A stretch of 64,000 bases of DNA from Achromobacter veterisilvae (GCF_900496975.1 NZ_UFQC01000001.1:298563-362562), one strand, 5' to 3'. Counted from the first letter of the stretch, positions 1-8,351 are shown. A program made the numbers and translations. The notes: generated by a model from the sequence alone, not told the origin.

Positions 1-489
1 GACATCGCCGCCACGCTCGGGACGCTGTTCGATTCGCCGGAGTTCTCGGCGTCCCTGCAAAAGGGGGTGTTCAAGGATCCGGTGCATTACGTCTATTCCT
101 CGCTGCGGCTTGCCTATGACGGCATGCCGCCCATCCGGAATCCCAAGCCGGGCATCGGCATGCTGAAGCAGCTCGGCCAGCCCCTGAACCAGCGCCTCAC
201 GCCGGACGGCTATCCCATGAGCCAGTCCGACTGGGCCGGATCCGGGCAGATGACGGCGCGCTTCGAGGTCGCCAGCGTCATCGCCGGCGCCCCCCAGCGG
301 TTCTACAAGGAGGACGGCGACAGCGGCCCGGTCGAGCTGCCGCGGCTGCCCGGCCTGCTGAAGGCCAACGCCGGCAATGGCCTGTTCGCGGGGCTGTCGC
401 CCGCCACGCGGGAGGCGATCGAGCAAGCCAAATCGACCCGGAACGCCAACATCTACCTGCTGGCCTCGCCGGAATTCATGCGCCGTTAG
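1..489 (+). CDS. DUF1800 family protein, C-terminal part (gene cut by window edge)
   Basis: The frame is open from base 1 to the stop at 489, so only the last 162 residues are present and the start lies outside the window. The visible part has the typical end of DUF1800 proteins: a stretch with DSPEF near the start, a hydrophilic middle with the GYPM/W segment (here DGYPMSQSDW), and LASPEFMRR at the very end. DUF1800 proteins are usually exported and lie directly upstream of a DUF1501 gene, as here (48 bases to the next start). Their biochemical role is not established. Family call is confident, function unknown. Confidence 0.85.
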   Translation, partial: DIAATLGTLFDSPEFSASLQKGVFKDPVHYVYSSLRLAYDGMPPIRNPKPGIGMLKQLGQPLNQRLTPDGYPMSQSDWAGSGQMTARFEVASVIAGAPQRFYKEDGDSGPVELPRLPGLLKANAGNGLFAGLSPATREAIEQAKSTRNANIYLLASPEFMRR

Positions 490-536
490 GGCCTGTTGAC
501 AGCAAAGGAGCCTTGCACGGGCCCCAGGAGAACACC

Positions 537-1733
537 ATGGATCGCCGCCGCCTGCTACAACTGATGGCCGCCGCCCCGCTGGCATGGGCAAGCAGCCGCC
601 TCTACGCCGCCCCCGCGGCCTCCGGCAACCGCCTGCTGGTGGTCTTCATGCGCGGCGCCTATGACGCCGCCAGCCTGCTCGTGCCGGCCTCCAGCGACTT
701 CTATTACGAATCCCGGCCCAACATCGCCATCGCGCGTCCGGGCAGCGGGCCGGGCGCCGCCCTGCCCCTGGACGACGGCTGGGCCCTGCATCCGGCGCTG
801 GCGGAAAGCCTGCTGCCCTTCTACGAGCGCCGCCAGCTTGCGTTCGTGCCCTTCGCCGGCACCGAGGACACCAGCCGCAGCCATTTCGAAACCCAGAACG
901 GCATCGAACTGGGGCGCGGCGCCGCCCCCGGCGGCGACTACCGCTCGGGCTTCCTCAACCGCCTCGCGGCGGACCTGGGCGCCCGGGACGCGCAGGCGGC
1001 CGCGTTCACCTCTGACGTGCCGCAGATATTCCGGGGCGGCACGCGCGTGCCCAACATCGACCTGATCGGCGCCGGCCGCAAGTCGCGCCTGAGCCCCGAC
1101 GACAACCGCGCCATCGAATCCATGTACCAGGACACCGATCTGCACGCCTCGGTCGCGGAAGGGCAGCGCATCCTGGGCGCGGCGCGCGAGGAAATCGAGG
1201 CCGAGATGCAGGCGGCCAGCGGCAATGCCGTCTCCGCCGACAAGCTGGAACAGGAAGTGCGCCGCATCGCCCGCTTCATGATCGACCGCTACAACCTGGG
1301 CTTCGTCGACGTCGGCGGCTGGGACACGCACGTCGGCCAGGGCGCCGCCAGCGGCGTGCTGTCGAACCGGCTGGGCCAACTGGGCCGCGCGCTGGCGGCC
1401 TATGCCGACGCCATGGGGCCGGCATGGGGCCAGACCACCGTGGTGGTCATCAGCGAGTTCGGCCGCACCTTCCGCGAAAACGGCAACAAGGGCACGGACC
1501 ACGGCCATGGCACCGTGTACTGGGTCATAGGCGGCAACGTGCGGGGCGGACGCATCGCGGGCCGCCAGGTGGCGGTCAAGCGCGATACGCTGTTCCAGGA
1601 CCGCGACTATCCCGTGCTCAACGAATACCGCTCGGTGTTCGCCGGCCTGTTCGCGCGGCTGTACGGGCTGGACGGAACGCGCCTGGCCCGCGTGTTTCCC
1701 GGCGTGTCGCCGGTGGATTTGAAGCTGGTGTAG
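537..1733 (+). CDS. DUF1501 family exported protein (Tat substrate)
   Basis: 398 residues. The ATG at 537 is preceded by CAGGAG at a good distance; a TTG further upstream at 513 would also be in frame but lacks a ribosome site. The N-terminus, MDRRRLLQL followed by an Ala-rich hydrophobic stretch, looks like a twin-arginine signal. DUF1501 belongs to the alkaline-phosphatase/sulfatase-like fold: the segments GGWDTH and ISEFGRT, and the DHGHGT stretch, correspond to metal-site regions of that family. It pairs with the DUF1800 gene in front of it, and the two are probably co-transcribed and exported together. Substrate unknown. Confidence 0.88.
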   Translation: MDRRRLLQLMAAAPLAWASSRLYAAPAASGNRLLVVFMRGAYDAASLLVPASSDFYYESRPNIAIARPGSGPGAALPLDDGWALHPALAESLLPFYERRQLAFVPFAGTEDTSRSHFETQNGIELGRGAAPGGDYRSGFLNRLAADLGARDAQAAAFTSDVPQIFRGGTRVPNIDLIGAGRKSRLSPDDNRAIESMYQDTDLHASVAEGQRILGAAREEIEAEMQAASGNAVSADKLEQEVRRIARFMIDRYNLGFVDVGGWDTHVGQGAASGVLSNRLGQLGRALAAYADAMGPAWGQTTVVVISEFGRTFRENGNKGTDHGHGTVYWVIGGNVRGGRIAGRQVAVKRDTLFQDRDYPVLNEYRSVFAGLFARLYGLDGTRLARVFPGVSPVDLKLV

Positions 1734-1749
1734 CCTGGGCGCACAAAAA

Positions 1750-1765
1750 TAAGGGTATACCCTTA
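1750..1765. promoter_or_regulatory. Perfect 16-bp palindrome upstream of the MFS gene
   Basis: TAAGGGTATACCCTTA is a perfect palindrome in the 143-base gap before the MFS transporter gene, 17 bases after the preceding stop. It lies in an A/T-rich patch in otherwise GC-rich DNA. Its size and position fit an operator for a dimeric repressor controlling the transporter-gpx pair. It is too short and lacks the T-run needed for a terminator. The regulator is not identifiable from this window. Confidence 0.45.
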
Positions 1766-1876
1766 ATTCCAACAGGGCCTTTCCGACGCGCCGCCACCGC
1801 GTTGCCCTAGAATTCCGCCCTTGCCTTTCATGCGCCGGCGCGCCGCTTCCCGCCGCCCGGCCCGCCCCTGCCTTCC

Positions 1877-3079
1877 ATGCCCCTGCACCTCATTGCGCTG
1901 GCCGCCGCCGCTTTCGGCATCGGCACCAGCGAGTTCGTCATCATGGGCCTGCTGCCCAACGTCGCCGAAGACCTCCACGTCGGGATCGACATCGCGGGCC
2001 TGCTGATCACCGGCTACGCCATGGGCGTCGTCATCGGCGCCCCCATCATGGCCATCGTCACCGCGAAGCTGCCGCGCAAGGCCGCGCTGATCGGCCTGGC
2101 CAGCACCTTCGTGCTGGGCAACCTGCTCTGCGCCCTGGCGCCCAGCTACGGGCTGCTGATGGCGGCGCGGGTGTTCACCGCGTTCTGCCACGGCGCGTTC
2201 TTCGGCCTGGGCGCGGTGGTGGCCGCGGACCTCGTGCCGCGCAACCAGCGCGCCAGCGCCATCGCGCTGATGTTCACCGGGCTGACCCTCGCCAACGTGC
2301 TGGGCGTGCCCCTGGGCACCGCGCTGGGCCAGGTGGCGGGATGGCGGTCCACGTTCTGGGTGGTCAGCGGCATCGGCCTGGCCGCCGTGGCCGCGCTGGC
2401 GGCCTGGCTGCCGTCCCGCATCCCGATGCAGCCCGGCAACATTCTGCGCGAGTTCAAGGTGCTGCGCGACGCGCGAGTGGTGTGGCCGCTGGCCGCCAGC
2501 GTGCTGGCGTCGGCCGCGCTGTTCTGCGTGCTGACCTACATCGCGCCGCTGCTGCGCGAAGTGACCGGCGTGTCCGAACGCGGCGTCACCGGCGTGCTGC
2601 TGCTCTTCGGCGTGGCGCTGACCGTCGGCAGCACCTTGGGCGGCAAGCTGGGGGACCGCAATCTGGAAACCTCGCTGCGCCGCATCTTCGTCGGCCTGCT
2701 GCTGGTCTTCCTGGCGCTGAGCCAGGCCATCCACTCGCTCGCGCCCATGCTGCTCACGACCTTCGTCTGGGGCGTGCTGGGCTTTGCCGTGGTGCCGCTG
2801 CTGCAGACGCTGATCGTGGACCAGGCGGCCGAGGCGCCCAACCTCGCGTCCACCCTGAACCAGGGCGCGTTCAACCTGGGCAACGCCGGCGGCGCCTGGC
2901 TGGGCAGCCTGGCGCTGGGCCGGGGCCTGCCGCTGACGGACCTGCCCTGGATGTCGGCCGGCATCACTCTCGCCGTGCTGTTGCTGACGCTGTGGGGAAC
3001 ACGCTACTACGGCCGCCACGCCGGGGCTACACTCGCGGAACAAGCCGGCGCGCTGACGCCCTCGCGTTCTGACGCCTGA
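1877..3079 (+). CDS. MFS transporter, AraJ/YdhP-like (DHA1 family)
   Basis: 400 residues with about 12 hydrophobic segments. The opening (LALAAAAFGIGTSEFVIMG region) is the hallmark of the AraJ/YdhP branch of drug:H+ antiporter family 1, and a motif-A-like loop with KLPRKAALI follows helix 2. It should act in the inner membrane as a proton-driven exporter of small molecules; substrate cannot be read from sequence. The ATG at 1877 is the first usable start; no strong ribosome site is visible. The gene is followed after 15 bases by glutathione peroxidase on the same strand, so the two are likely one transcript. Confidence 0.85.
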   Translation: MPLHLIALAAAAFGIGTSEFVIMGLLPNVAEDLHVGIDIAGLLITGYAMGVVIGAPIMAIVTAKLPRKAALIGLASTFVLGNLLCALAPSYGLLMAARVFTAFCHGAFFGLGAVVAADLVPRNQRASAIALMFTGLTLANVLGVPLGTALGQVAGWRSTFWVVSGIGLAAVAALAAWLPSRIPMQPGNILREFKVLRDARVVWPLAASVLASAALFCVLTYIAPLLREVTGVSERGVTGVLLLFGVALTVGSTLGGKLGDRNLETSLRRIFVGLLLVFLALSQAIHSLAPMLLTTFVWGVLGFAVVPLLQTLIVDQAAEAPNLASTLNQGAFNLGNAGGAWLGSLALGRGLPLTDLPWMSAGITLAVLLLTLWGTRYYGRHAGATLAEQAGALTPSRSDA

Positions 3080-3094
3080 CCGGCAGGAGCCCGC

Positions 3095-3586
3095 ATGAGC
3101 ACGATCTACGATTTCTCCGCCCGCGGCATCGACGGCGCGGAACAATCCCTGGACACCTATCGCGGCCGCGTGCTGCTGGTGGTGAACGTGGCGTCCAAGT
3201 GCGGCTTCACGCCCCAGTACTCGGGCCTGGAAACGCTGTACCGCTCGTACCGCGACGACGGGCTGGCCGTGCTGGGTTTTCCCTGCGACCAGTTCGGCCA
3301 CCAGGAACCCGGCGACGAAGCCGAGATCCGCGATTTCTGCAGTATGCAGTACGACATCACGTTCCCGCTGTACGCCAAGATCGAGGTCAACGGCAGCGGC
3401 GCCCACCCGCTGTACCGCTGGCTCAAGGGAGAAAAGCCCGGCGTGTTCGGCACCGAGGGCATCAAATGGAACTTCACCAAGTTCCTGGTCGGCCGCGACG
3501 GCCGGGTGATCAAGCGCTACGCGCCCACCGACACGCCCGCGAGCCTCAAGGAAGACATCGAAAAGGCGCTGTCGGCGCCCGTCTGA
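3095..3586 (+). CDS. Glutathione peroxidase family protein
   Basis: 163 residues, the normal length for bacterial BtuE-type glutathione/thioredoxin peroxidases. The peroxidatic cysteine is Cys36 in NVASKCGFTPQY; the FPCDQFGHQEPG motif gives a second Cys64 and Gln66, and WNFTKFLV supplies the Trp and Asn of the catalytic tetrad. The residue after Cys64 is Asp rather than the more common Asn. It reduces hydrogen and organic peroxides in the cytoplasm. AGGAG sits just before the ATG. It probably shares the transcript of the MFS gene, 15 bases upstream. Confidence 0.92.
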   Translation: MSTIYDFSARGIDGAEQSLDTYRGRVLLVVNVASKCGFTPQYSGLETLYRSYRDDGLAVLGFPCDQFGHQEPGDEAEIRDFCSMQYDITFPLYAKIEVNGSGAHPLYRWLKGEKPGVFGTEGIKWNFTKFLVGRDGRVIKRYAPTDTPASLKEDIEKALSAPV

Positions 3587-3599
3587 ACCGGACGGGCGC
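3575..3599. terminator. Hairpin across the gpx stop codon, between convergent genes
   Basis: A 9-bp stem (GCGCCCGTC with GACGGGCGC) encloses a 7-base loop that carries the TGA of the peroxidase gene. It fills the whole 12-base gap to the convergent Lrp gene. No T-run follows on either side, so it may work only as a weak or Rho-assisted end for both transcripts. Confidence 0.45.
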
Positions 3600-4075
3600 T
3601 ACCGCAGCGGTGGCAGGCGGCGGCGCACGGTGTGCGCCTTCACGATCGCCGTGTTCGTCTCGGCGAATTCCGTCACCCGCTCCAGGATGCCGTCCAGGTG
3701 CGAGATCGAGCGCAGCACCACCCGGGCGATGAAGCAGTCGTCGCCCGTCACCTTGTCGCATTCCACGAATTCCGGGATCTCCTGGATCAGCCCCTCGACG
3801 TGGCGCAGTTGCCCGGGCAGGGGCCGGATGCGCACGATGGCCTCGAGCGTGTATCCCAGCGCCACCGGATCCACGTTGAGGGTATAGGCCCGGATCACCC
3901 CCGACTCCTCCAGCCGCCTCAGGCGGTCCGCCACGCTGGGCGCGGACATCCCCACCTGGCGCGCGAGGTCGGCCGTCGTGGTGCGCGCATTGGCCGAAAG
4001 CGTCTCGACCAGGCGGCGGTCGATACCGTCCAAAACCGGGTTTTCATTTTTTAGGTCGTTTTGCATAAATTCCAC
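3599..4075 (-). CDS. Lrp/AsnC family transcriptional regulator
   Basis: 158 residues from the ATG at 4075 (155 from the ATG at 4066, which is equally possible). Residues about 17-65 are the winged helix-turn-helix of Lrp/AsnC proteins (IDRRLVETLSANARTTTADLARQVGMS region), followed by the effector-binding RAM domain with a conserved TGDDCF segment. Such proteins form octamers that respond to amino acids. The gene diverges from an EamA-type permease with 115 bases between them. This is the classic arrangement for an Lrp regulator of an amino-acid exporter, so the permease is its probable target; that is inference. Confidence 0.92.
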   Translation of the reverse strand: MEFMQNDLKNENPVLDGIDRRLVETLSANARTTTADLARQVGMSAPSVADRLRRLEESGVIRAYTLNVDPVALGYTLEAIVRIRPLPGQLRHVEGLIQEIPEFVECDKVTGDDCFIARVVLRSISHLDGILERVTEFAETNTAIVKAHTVRRRLPPLR

Positions 4076-4190
4076 CTAAACAAAGGTTTCATCATCTATT
4101 GACCGCATCAACATCATATAACCAGCTTTATCCGCCTGGGATAATTTCTCCATCGAATTTCGAGGCCGCGACGCCTCCCGGAGAATCCTC

Positions 4191-5096
4191 ATGAATCCCT
4201 CATCAGAACGCCTCGGCCTGGCGCAAATGGCCGCCGCGATGACCCTGTCCGGCACACTGGGCGTCTTCGTGCTGGAATCCGGCCAAAGTGCCTGGAACGT
4301 CGTCTTCTTCCGCTGCGTCTTCGGCGCCTTGTCCCTGTTCCTGTACTGCTGGGCCCGCGGCCTGCTCAGGCCGGGGCTGTTCACCGCCAGGACACTGGCG
4401 CTGGCGCTGGCCGCGGGCGCCGCGCTGGTGCTGAACTGGGTCCTGCTGTTTTCCGCCTACCGGCTGGCCTCCATCTCGCTGGCCACCGCCGTCTACAACG
4501 TACAGCCTTTCTTCCTCATCGGCCTGGGCGTCCTGTTCCTGGGCGAACGCCCGACGCGGGGCAAGCTGGCCTGGTCCGTCATCGCCTTCGCCGGCCTGAT
4601 GCTGGTGCTGCGCCTGTTCCATGCCGGCGGCGCGGGCGGCGGCGCCTATCTGTCCGGGCTGCTGCTGGGCCTGGGCGCGGCGGCGCTCTACGGCGTGACC
4701 GCCATCATCGTCAAGCGGCTCAAGGGCATCCCGCCCCAGGTGCTCGCGCTCGTGCAGGTCACCCTGGGCGCGGCCATGCTCCTGCCCATGGCGGACTTCG
4801 GCGCCCTGCCCGCCGCGCCCCTGCAATGGGGCTGCCTGGTGGCCCTGGGACTGGTCCATACCTGCCTGATGTACATCCTGATGTATTCGGCCATCCAGAA
4901 GCTGCCCACGACCTCCACCGCCGCGCTCAGCTTCATCTATCCCGCAGTCGCCATCATGCTGGATTTCGTGGTCTACGGGCACCGCATGGACGCCTCGCAG
5001 ATCGCCGGCGTGGCCATGATCTTCCTGGCGGCCGCCGGCGTCAGCCTGAACTGGACCTGGAGGCTGCCGGGCCGCGCCCGCCCCGGCCCCGCCTGA
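4191..5096 (+). CDS. EamA/DMT-superfamily permease (probable metabolite exporter)
   Basis: 301 residues with about ten hydrophobic helices arranged as two EamA repeats (roughly residues 10-140 and 155-290). The ATG at 4191 has GGAG upstream at suitable distance. Family members such as RhtA or YdcZ-like proteins move amino acids or other small metabolites out across the inner membrane. The divergent Lrp-type regulator gene supports an amino acid as cargo, but the substrate is not shown by the sequence. Ends with a short Arg/Pro-rich cytoplasmic tail. Confidence 0.88.
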   Translation: MNPSSERLGLAQMAAAMTLSGTLGVFVLESGQSAWNVVFFRCVFGALSLFLYCWARGLLRPGLFTARTLALALAAGAALVLNWVLLFSAYRLASISLATAVYNVQPFFLIGLGVLFLGERPTRGKLAWSVIAFAGLMLVLRLFHAGGAGGGAYLSGLLLGLGAAALYGVTAIIVKRLKGIPPQVLALVQVTLGAAMLLPMADFGALPAAPLQWGCLVALGLVHTCLMYILMYSAIQKLPTTSTAALSFIYPAVAIMLDFVVYGHRMDASQIAGVAMIFLAAAGVSLNWTWRLPGRARPGPA

Positions 5097-5106
5097 AACC
5101 GCCGGG

Positions 5107-5133
5107 CCGGGTGCGGACCAAACCCGTACCCGG
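5107..5133 (+). terminator. Hairpin after the EamA permease gene
   Basis: CCGGGTGCGG pairs with CCGTACCCGG (one G-U pair) over a 7-base loop, starting 10 bases after the permease stop. Only a short C/T stretch follows, so it is a weak intrinsic terminator at best. Confidence 0.45.
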
Positions 5134-5225
5134 TCCCCGGTTATTCAGGCTGACGCCGGCGCCGGCCCGCTATCATGGCCGTTCCGTCCGCCGGCCATCG
5201 CCGGCGCCATGACCAGGACACCCCC

Positions 5226-5927
5226 ATGATCGATCTCTATTACTGGACCACCCCCAACGGCCACAAGATCACGCTGTTCCTCGAAGAAACCGGCCTACCC
5301 TACAAGATCCACCCGGTGAACATCGGACGCGGCGACCAGTTCAAACCCGAATTCCTTGCCATCGCGCCGAACAACCGCATCCCCGCCATCGTGGACCAGG
5401 CGCCCGCCGACGGCGGCGCGCCGGTCCCGCTGTTCGAATCCGGCGCCATCCTGCTCTATCTCGCCGAGAAGACCGGCCGCTTCCTGCCCTCGGACTTGCG
5501 GGGCCGCGCGGAAGTCTCCCAGTGGCTCTTCTGGCAGATGGGCGGCCTGGGCCCCATGGCCGGCCAGAACCACCATTTCTCGGGCTACGCGCCCGAGCGC
5601 ATCCCCTACGCCATCGACCGCTACGTCAAGGAAACCAACCGCCTGTACGGCGTGCTGAACAAGCGCCTGGCGGATCGCGAATTCGTGGCCGGCGACTACT
5701 CGATCGCGGACATGGCGGCCTATCCCTGGATCGTGCCGCATGCCAAGCAGGGCCAGGACCTGAACGACTTCCCGCACCTGAAGCGCTGGTTCGACGCGAT
5801 CGCCGCCCGGCCCGCCACCCAGCGCGCCTACGCGCTGGCCGACACCGTCAACACGGCCCCGTCCGTCAGCGACGAGGCCTCGCGCCGCATCCTGTTCGGC
5901 CAGACCGCCCAGACCGTCTCCCGCTGA
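5226..5927 (+). CDS. Glutathione S-transferase, YfcG/YghU (Nu-class) type
   Basis: 233 residues from the ATG at 5226. The thioredoxin-like N-terminal domain opens with YYWTTPNGHKITLFLEE, the signature of the Nu-class disulfide-bond oxidoreductases YfcG and YghU of E. coli, where the Thr/Asn after the first strand bind glutathione; LFESGAILLYLAEK binds the gamma-glutamyl part. Residues about 95-220 form the helical C-terminal domain (VAGDYSIADMAAYPW). It probably acts in cytoplasmic thiol redox chemistry. A GNAT gene follows after 10 bases, likely on the same transcript. Confidence 0.9.
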   Translation: MIDLYYWTTPNGHKITLFLEETGLPYKIHPVNIGRGDQFKPEFLAIAPNNRIPAIVDQAPADGGAPVPLFESGAILLYLAEKTGRFLPSDLRGRAEVSQWLFWQMGGLGPMAGQNHHFSGYAPERIPYAIDRYVKETNRLYGVLNKRLADREFVAGDYSIADMAAYPWIVPHAKQGQDLNDFPHLKRWFDAIAARPATQRAYALADTVNTAPSVSDEASRRILFGQTAQTVSR

Positions 5928-5937
5928 AGGAACCGCC

Positions 5938-6402
5938 ATGCCCGACCCGCAACTGGTGTTCCGCCGCGCGCGCCTCGGAGACCTGCCCGGCATCGTCGCG
6001 CTGTTGGCCGACGACGAACTGGGCGCGACGCGCGAAAATCCCTCCCTGCCTCTCGATCCGCGCTACACCGCCGCCTTCGCCGCCATCGCGCAGGATTCCA
6101 ACCAATACCTGGCGGTGGTCGAACAGGATTCGCGCCTGGTCGGCTGTTTGCAGTTATCGTTCATACCCGGCCTGTCGCGGCTGGGCCAGTGGCGCGGACA
6201 GATCGAGAGCGTGCGCATCGCCTCGTCGTCGCGCGGCGCCGGCCTGGGACGCGCCATGTTCGAATGGGCGATCGAGCAATGCCGCATCCAGGGTTGCGGC
6301 CTGGTGCAGTTGACCACGGACCGCGCCCGTCCCGACGCGCGCCGGTTCTATGAAAGCCTGGGCTTCAAGGCCAGCCACGACGGCATGAAGCTCAGCCTGT
6401 AG
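5938..6402 (+). CDS. GNAT family N-acetyltransferase
   Basis: 154 residues with the GNAT fold. The acetyl-CoA binding segment is VRIASSSRGAGLGRAMFEW (Q/RxxGxG/A pattern, about residues 98-116), and the C-terminal RPDARRFYESLGFK is the typical last strand and helix. It starts with RRARLGDLPGIVALL, usual for this family. It moves an acetyl group from acetyl-CoA to an amine; the acceptor is unknown. AAGGA precedes the ATG at good spacing, and it follows the GST gene by only 10 bases. Confidence 0.9.
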   Translation: MPDPQLVFRRARLGDLPGIVALLADDELGATRENPSLPLDPRYTAAFAAIAQDSNQYLAVVEQDSRLVGCLQLSFIPGLSRLGQWRGQIESVRIASSSRGAGLGRAMFEWAIEQCRIQGCGLVQLTTDRARPDARRFYESLGFKASHDGMKLSL

Positions 6403-6437
6403 TCCTTTTACCGATTCTGATTCAGCAAGGAGCGCCC

Positions 6438-6713
6438 ATGCATGGCGAATACAAAGTCCCCGGCGGCAAACTGGTCGTCGCGGATCTGGAAGTGCGCGAC
6501 GGCCGCCTGGCCGATGTGCGCATCAGCGGCGACTTCTTTCTCGAGCCCCCCGAAGCGCTCGAAGCCATCAACCGCGGCCTGAACGGCATGCCCGCCGATT
6601 CCGGCGAACTGGAACTGGCCGTGGCCGTGCAATCGGCCCTGCCCACCGGCGCCGAGATGTTCGGCTTCTCGGCGGAGGCCGTCGCCGTGGTGCTGCGGAG
6701 GGCGCTGGCATGA
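6438..6713 (+). CDS. Lipoate-protein ligase accessory (LplA C-terminal-type) domain as a separate protein
   Basis: 91 residues, with AAGGAGCG before the ATG. The sequence matches the small accessory domain that usually forms the C-terminus of LplA: EYKVPGGKLVVADLEVRDGRL, then FFLEPPEALEAINRGLNG, then a final FGFSAEAVAVVLRRAL helix. In ligases of this kind the accessory domain is needed for making lipoyl-AMP from free lipoate. Here it is a stand-alone protein placed in front of the catalytic gene and overlapping it by 4 bases (ATGA), which argues that both subunits are made together. The assignment rests on family pattern; no catalytic residue is expected in it. Confidence 0.8.
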   Translation: MHGEYKVPGGKLVVADLEVRDGRLADVRISGDFFLEPPEALEAINRGLNGMPADSGELELAVAVQSALPTGAEMFGFSAEAVAVVLRRALA

Positions 6714-7486
6714 CGCGCACCGACTGGAACGACTACGACTGGGAACTGATCCACGAAGGCCCGCAGCCGCCCGCGCTGCACATGGCGCTGGACGCCATCA
6801 TCACCGACGAGGTCGGCGCCGGCCAGCGCGCGCCCACCCTGCGCATCTGGGAATGGTCCGCGCCGGCCGTGGTGATCGGCCGCTTCCAGTCCCTGAAGAA
6901 CGAAGTCGATCCCGACGGCGCGCGCCGCCACGGCATCGAGGTCGTGCGCCGCGTCAGCGGCGGCGGCGCCATGTTCATCGAACCCGGCAACTCCATCACC
7001 TATTCGCTCAGCGTTCCCCAGGCGCTGGTGCACGGCATGAGCTTCCAGGAATCCTATGCGTTCCTGGACGCCTGGGTGCTGACGGCCCTGCAAGGGCTGG
7101 GGATCAAGGCCTGGTACCAGCCCCTGAACGACATCGCCTCGGACATCGGCAAGATCGGCGGCGCGGCGCAGGCCCGCCGCTCGGGCGCGGTGCTGCACCA
7201 CGTGACGATGTCCTACGACATCGACGCCGATAAAATGGTGGAAGTGCTGCGCATCGGCCGCGAGAAGCTGTCCGACAAAGGCACCACCAGCGCGAAGAAA
7301 CGCGTCGATCCCTTGCGCACCCAGACGGGGCTGGCGCGGGAAGCCATCATCGACCGCATGGTGGAAACTTTTGCCGGGCTGCATCGTCTTACCTCCGGAC
7401 AGGTGGGCAGCGGCACGCTCGCGCAGGCGCAGGCGCAGGCCGCCGACAAGTTCTCCACGCCCGAGTGGACGGGCGTCGTCCCCTGA
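6710..7486 (+). CDS. Lipoate-protein ligase, catalytic subunit (LplA N-terminal domain type)
   Basis: 258 residues of the biotin/lipoate protein ligase (BPL/LplA/LipB) fold. RRVSGGGAMF (residues 80-89) is the lipoate-binding RRxSGGG motif, and GKIGGAAQARR carries the expected catalytic lysine at residue 148. The chain ends without the small LplA accessory domain, which is instead supplied by the preceding gene that overlaps it by 4 bases. The enzyme should attach lipoate to E2 subunits and to GcvH in the cytoplasm. The His-Asp pair often found after the GGG motif is not obvious here. LipM/octanoyltransferase activity is an alternative. Confidence 0.85.
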   Translation: MTRTDWNDYDWELIHEGPQPPALHMALDAIITDEVGAGQRAPTLRIWEWSAPAVVIGRFQSLKNEVDPDGARRHGIEVVRRVSGGGAMFIEPGNSITYSLSVPQALVHGMSFQESYAFLDAWVLTALQGLGIKAWYQPLNDIASDIGKIGGAAQARRSGAVLHHVTMSYDIDADKMVEVLRIGREKLSDKGTTSAKKRVDPLRTQTGLAREAIIDRMVETFAGLHRLTSGQVGSGTLAQAQAQAADKFSTPEWTGVVP

Positions 7487-7519
7487 CCTGCCATGCCCTG
7501 ATTCTCTGGAGGTAGTTCA

Positions 7520-8338
7520 ATGCGTCGCACGTTCAGGCCGCAAGGCGCGATTGGCGGTCTCATCCTGGGCGCTGCCGCGCTGGCGCTTGCCGGCTGCAGC
7601 AGCGCGCCGCCGGCGGACATCACCCTGGCCCCGCAATCCTCGCCCGCGGCCTCCACGCCCGAGAAGGTGGGCGACCTGTCCACCGAACGCATCAAGTGGG
7701 CATCGAACAAGCCCGGCTGCGAGGGCGATTGCCCCCGCATCGAAATCGACAGCGTGGCGTTCCCGGACATCCCCAAGCTGACGGCCCTGGTGGACCACGT
7801 GCTGGCCTACATGACCGGCACCGACGCCAACCGCCGCGGCCCCTACGACACGCTGTCCGAATACACGCAGTACTTCTGGTCCACCGCCCGCCCGCGCGAC
7901 GCCACGTACTTCAAGGCGGGCGTGAAGGACACGGTGGGCGACGTCGTGTCCATCGAACTGCATACCGAACAGTTCCTGACCGGCGCCGCGCATGGCATTC
8001 CGGCCACCCAGTACCTGAACTGGGAGCGCAGCCGCGGCCGCGTCATGAGCCTGGACGAAGCCCTGATCCCGGGCCGGCGCGCGCAATACGTCGCCGCCCT
8101 TCAGCACGCGCACGCCAAGTGGCTGGAGCAGAACCCGGACGCCCGCCGCGACCCGGCGGCCTACGGCAAAATGTGGCCGTTCCAGGAAAGCGACAACTTC
8201 GCGCTGACGCGCGAAGGCATCGTGGTCAAGTACGACGCCTATTCCATCGCGCCGTACTCCCATGGCGAACCGGAACTGAGCATTTCCTACGCGGACCTGC
8301 GCGGGATACTCAAGCCGGAACTGCTGCCCCAGCCTTGA
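7520..8338 (+). CDS. RsiV-like lipoprotein with DUF3298 domain
   Basis: 272 residues. A lipoprotein signal ends in LALAGC, with the lipidated cysteine at residue 26. The C-terminal segment with YDAYSIAPYSHGEPELSISY is the DUF3298/RsiV-type domain, found in exported proteins and in the Bacillus anti-sigma factor RsiV that binds lysozyme. The middle contains the ethyl-rich pattern of the preceding DUF4163-like region (EIDSVAFPDIP, YTQYFWSTARPRDATYF). Exact function unknown; no sigma-factor gene lies nearby. It ends in a strong bidirectional terminator. Confidence 0.82.
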   Translation: MRRTFRPQGAIGGLILGAAALALAGCSSAPPADITLAPQSSPAASTPEKVGDLSTERIKWASNKPGCEGDCPRIEIDSVAFPDIPKLTALVDHVLAYMTGTDANRRGPYDTLSEYTQYFWSTARPRDATYFKAGVKDTVGDVVSIELHTEQFLTGAAHGIPATQYLNWERSRGRVMSLDEALIPGRRAQYVAALQHAHAKWLEQNPDARRDPAAYGKMWPFQESDNFALTREGIVVKYDAYSIAPYSHGEPELSISYADLRGILKPELLPQP

Positions 8339-8351
8339 ACCTGCCGCCGCC

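Noticed and set aside
1763..3406. A long minus-strand frame of 547 codons opposite the MFS and gpx genes
   Set aside because: The predicted protein is Gln/His/Arg/Gly-rich low complexity with no domain, and both plus-strand genes are clear.
4076..4190. A precise sigma-70 promoter in the Lrp/EamA divergent gap
   Set aside because: TTGACC and TATAAC-like boxes exist but are only 12 bases apart; no properly spaced pair could be defended.
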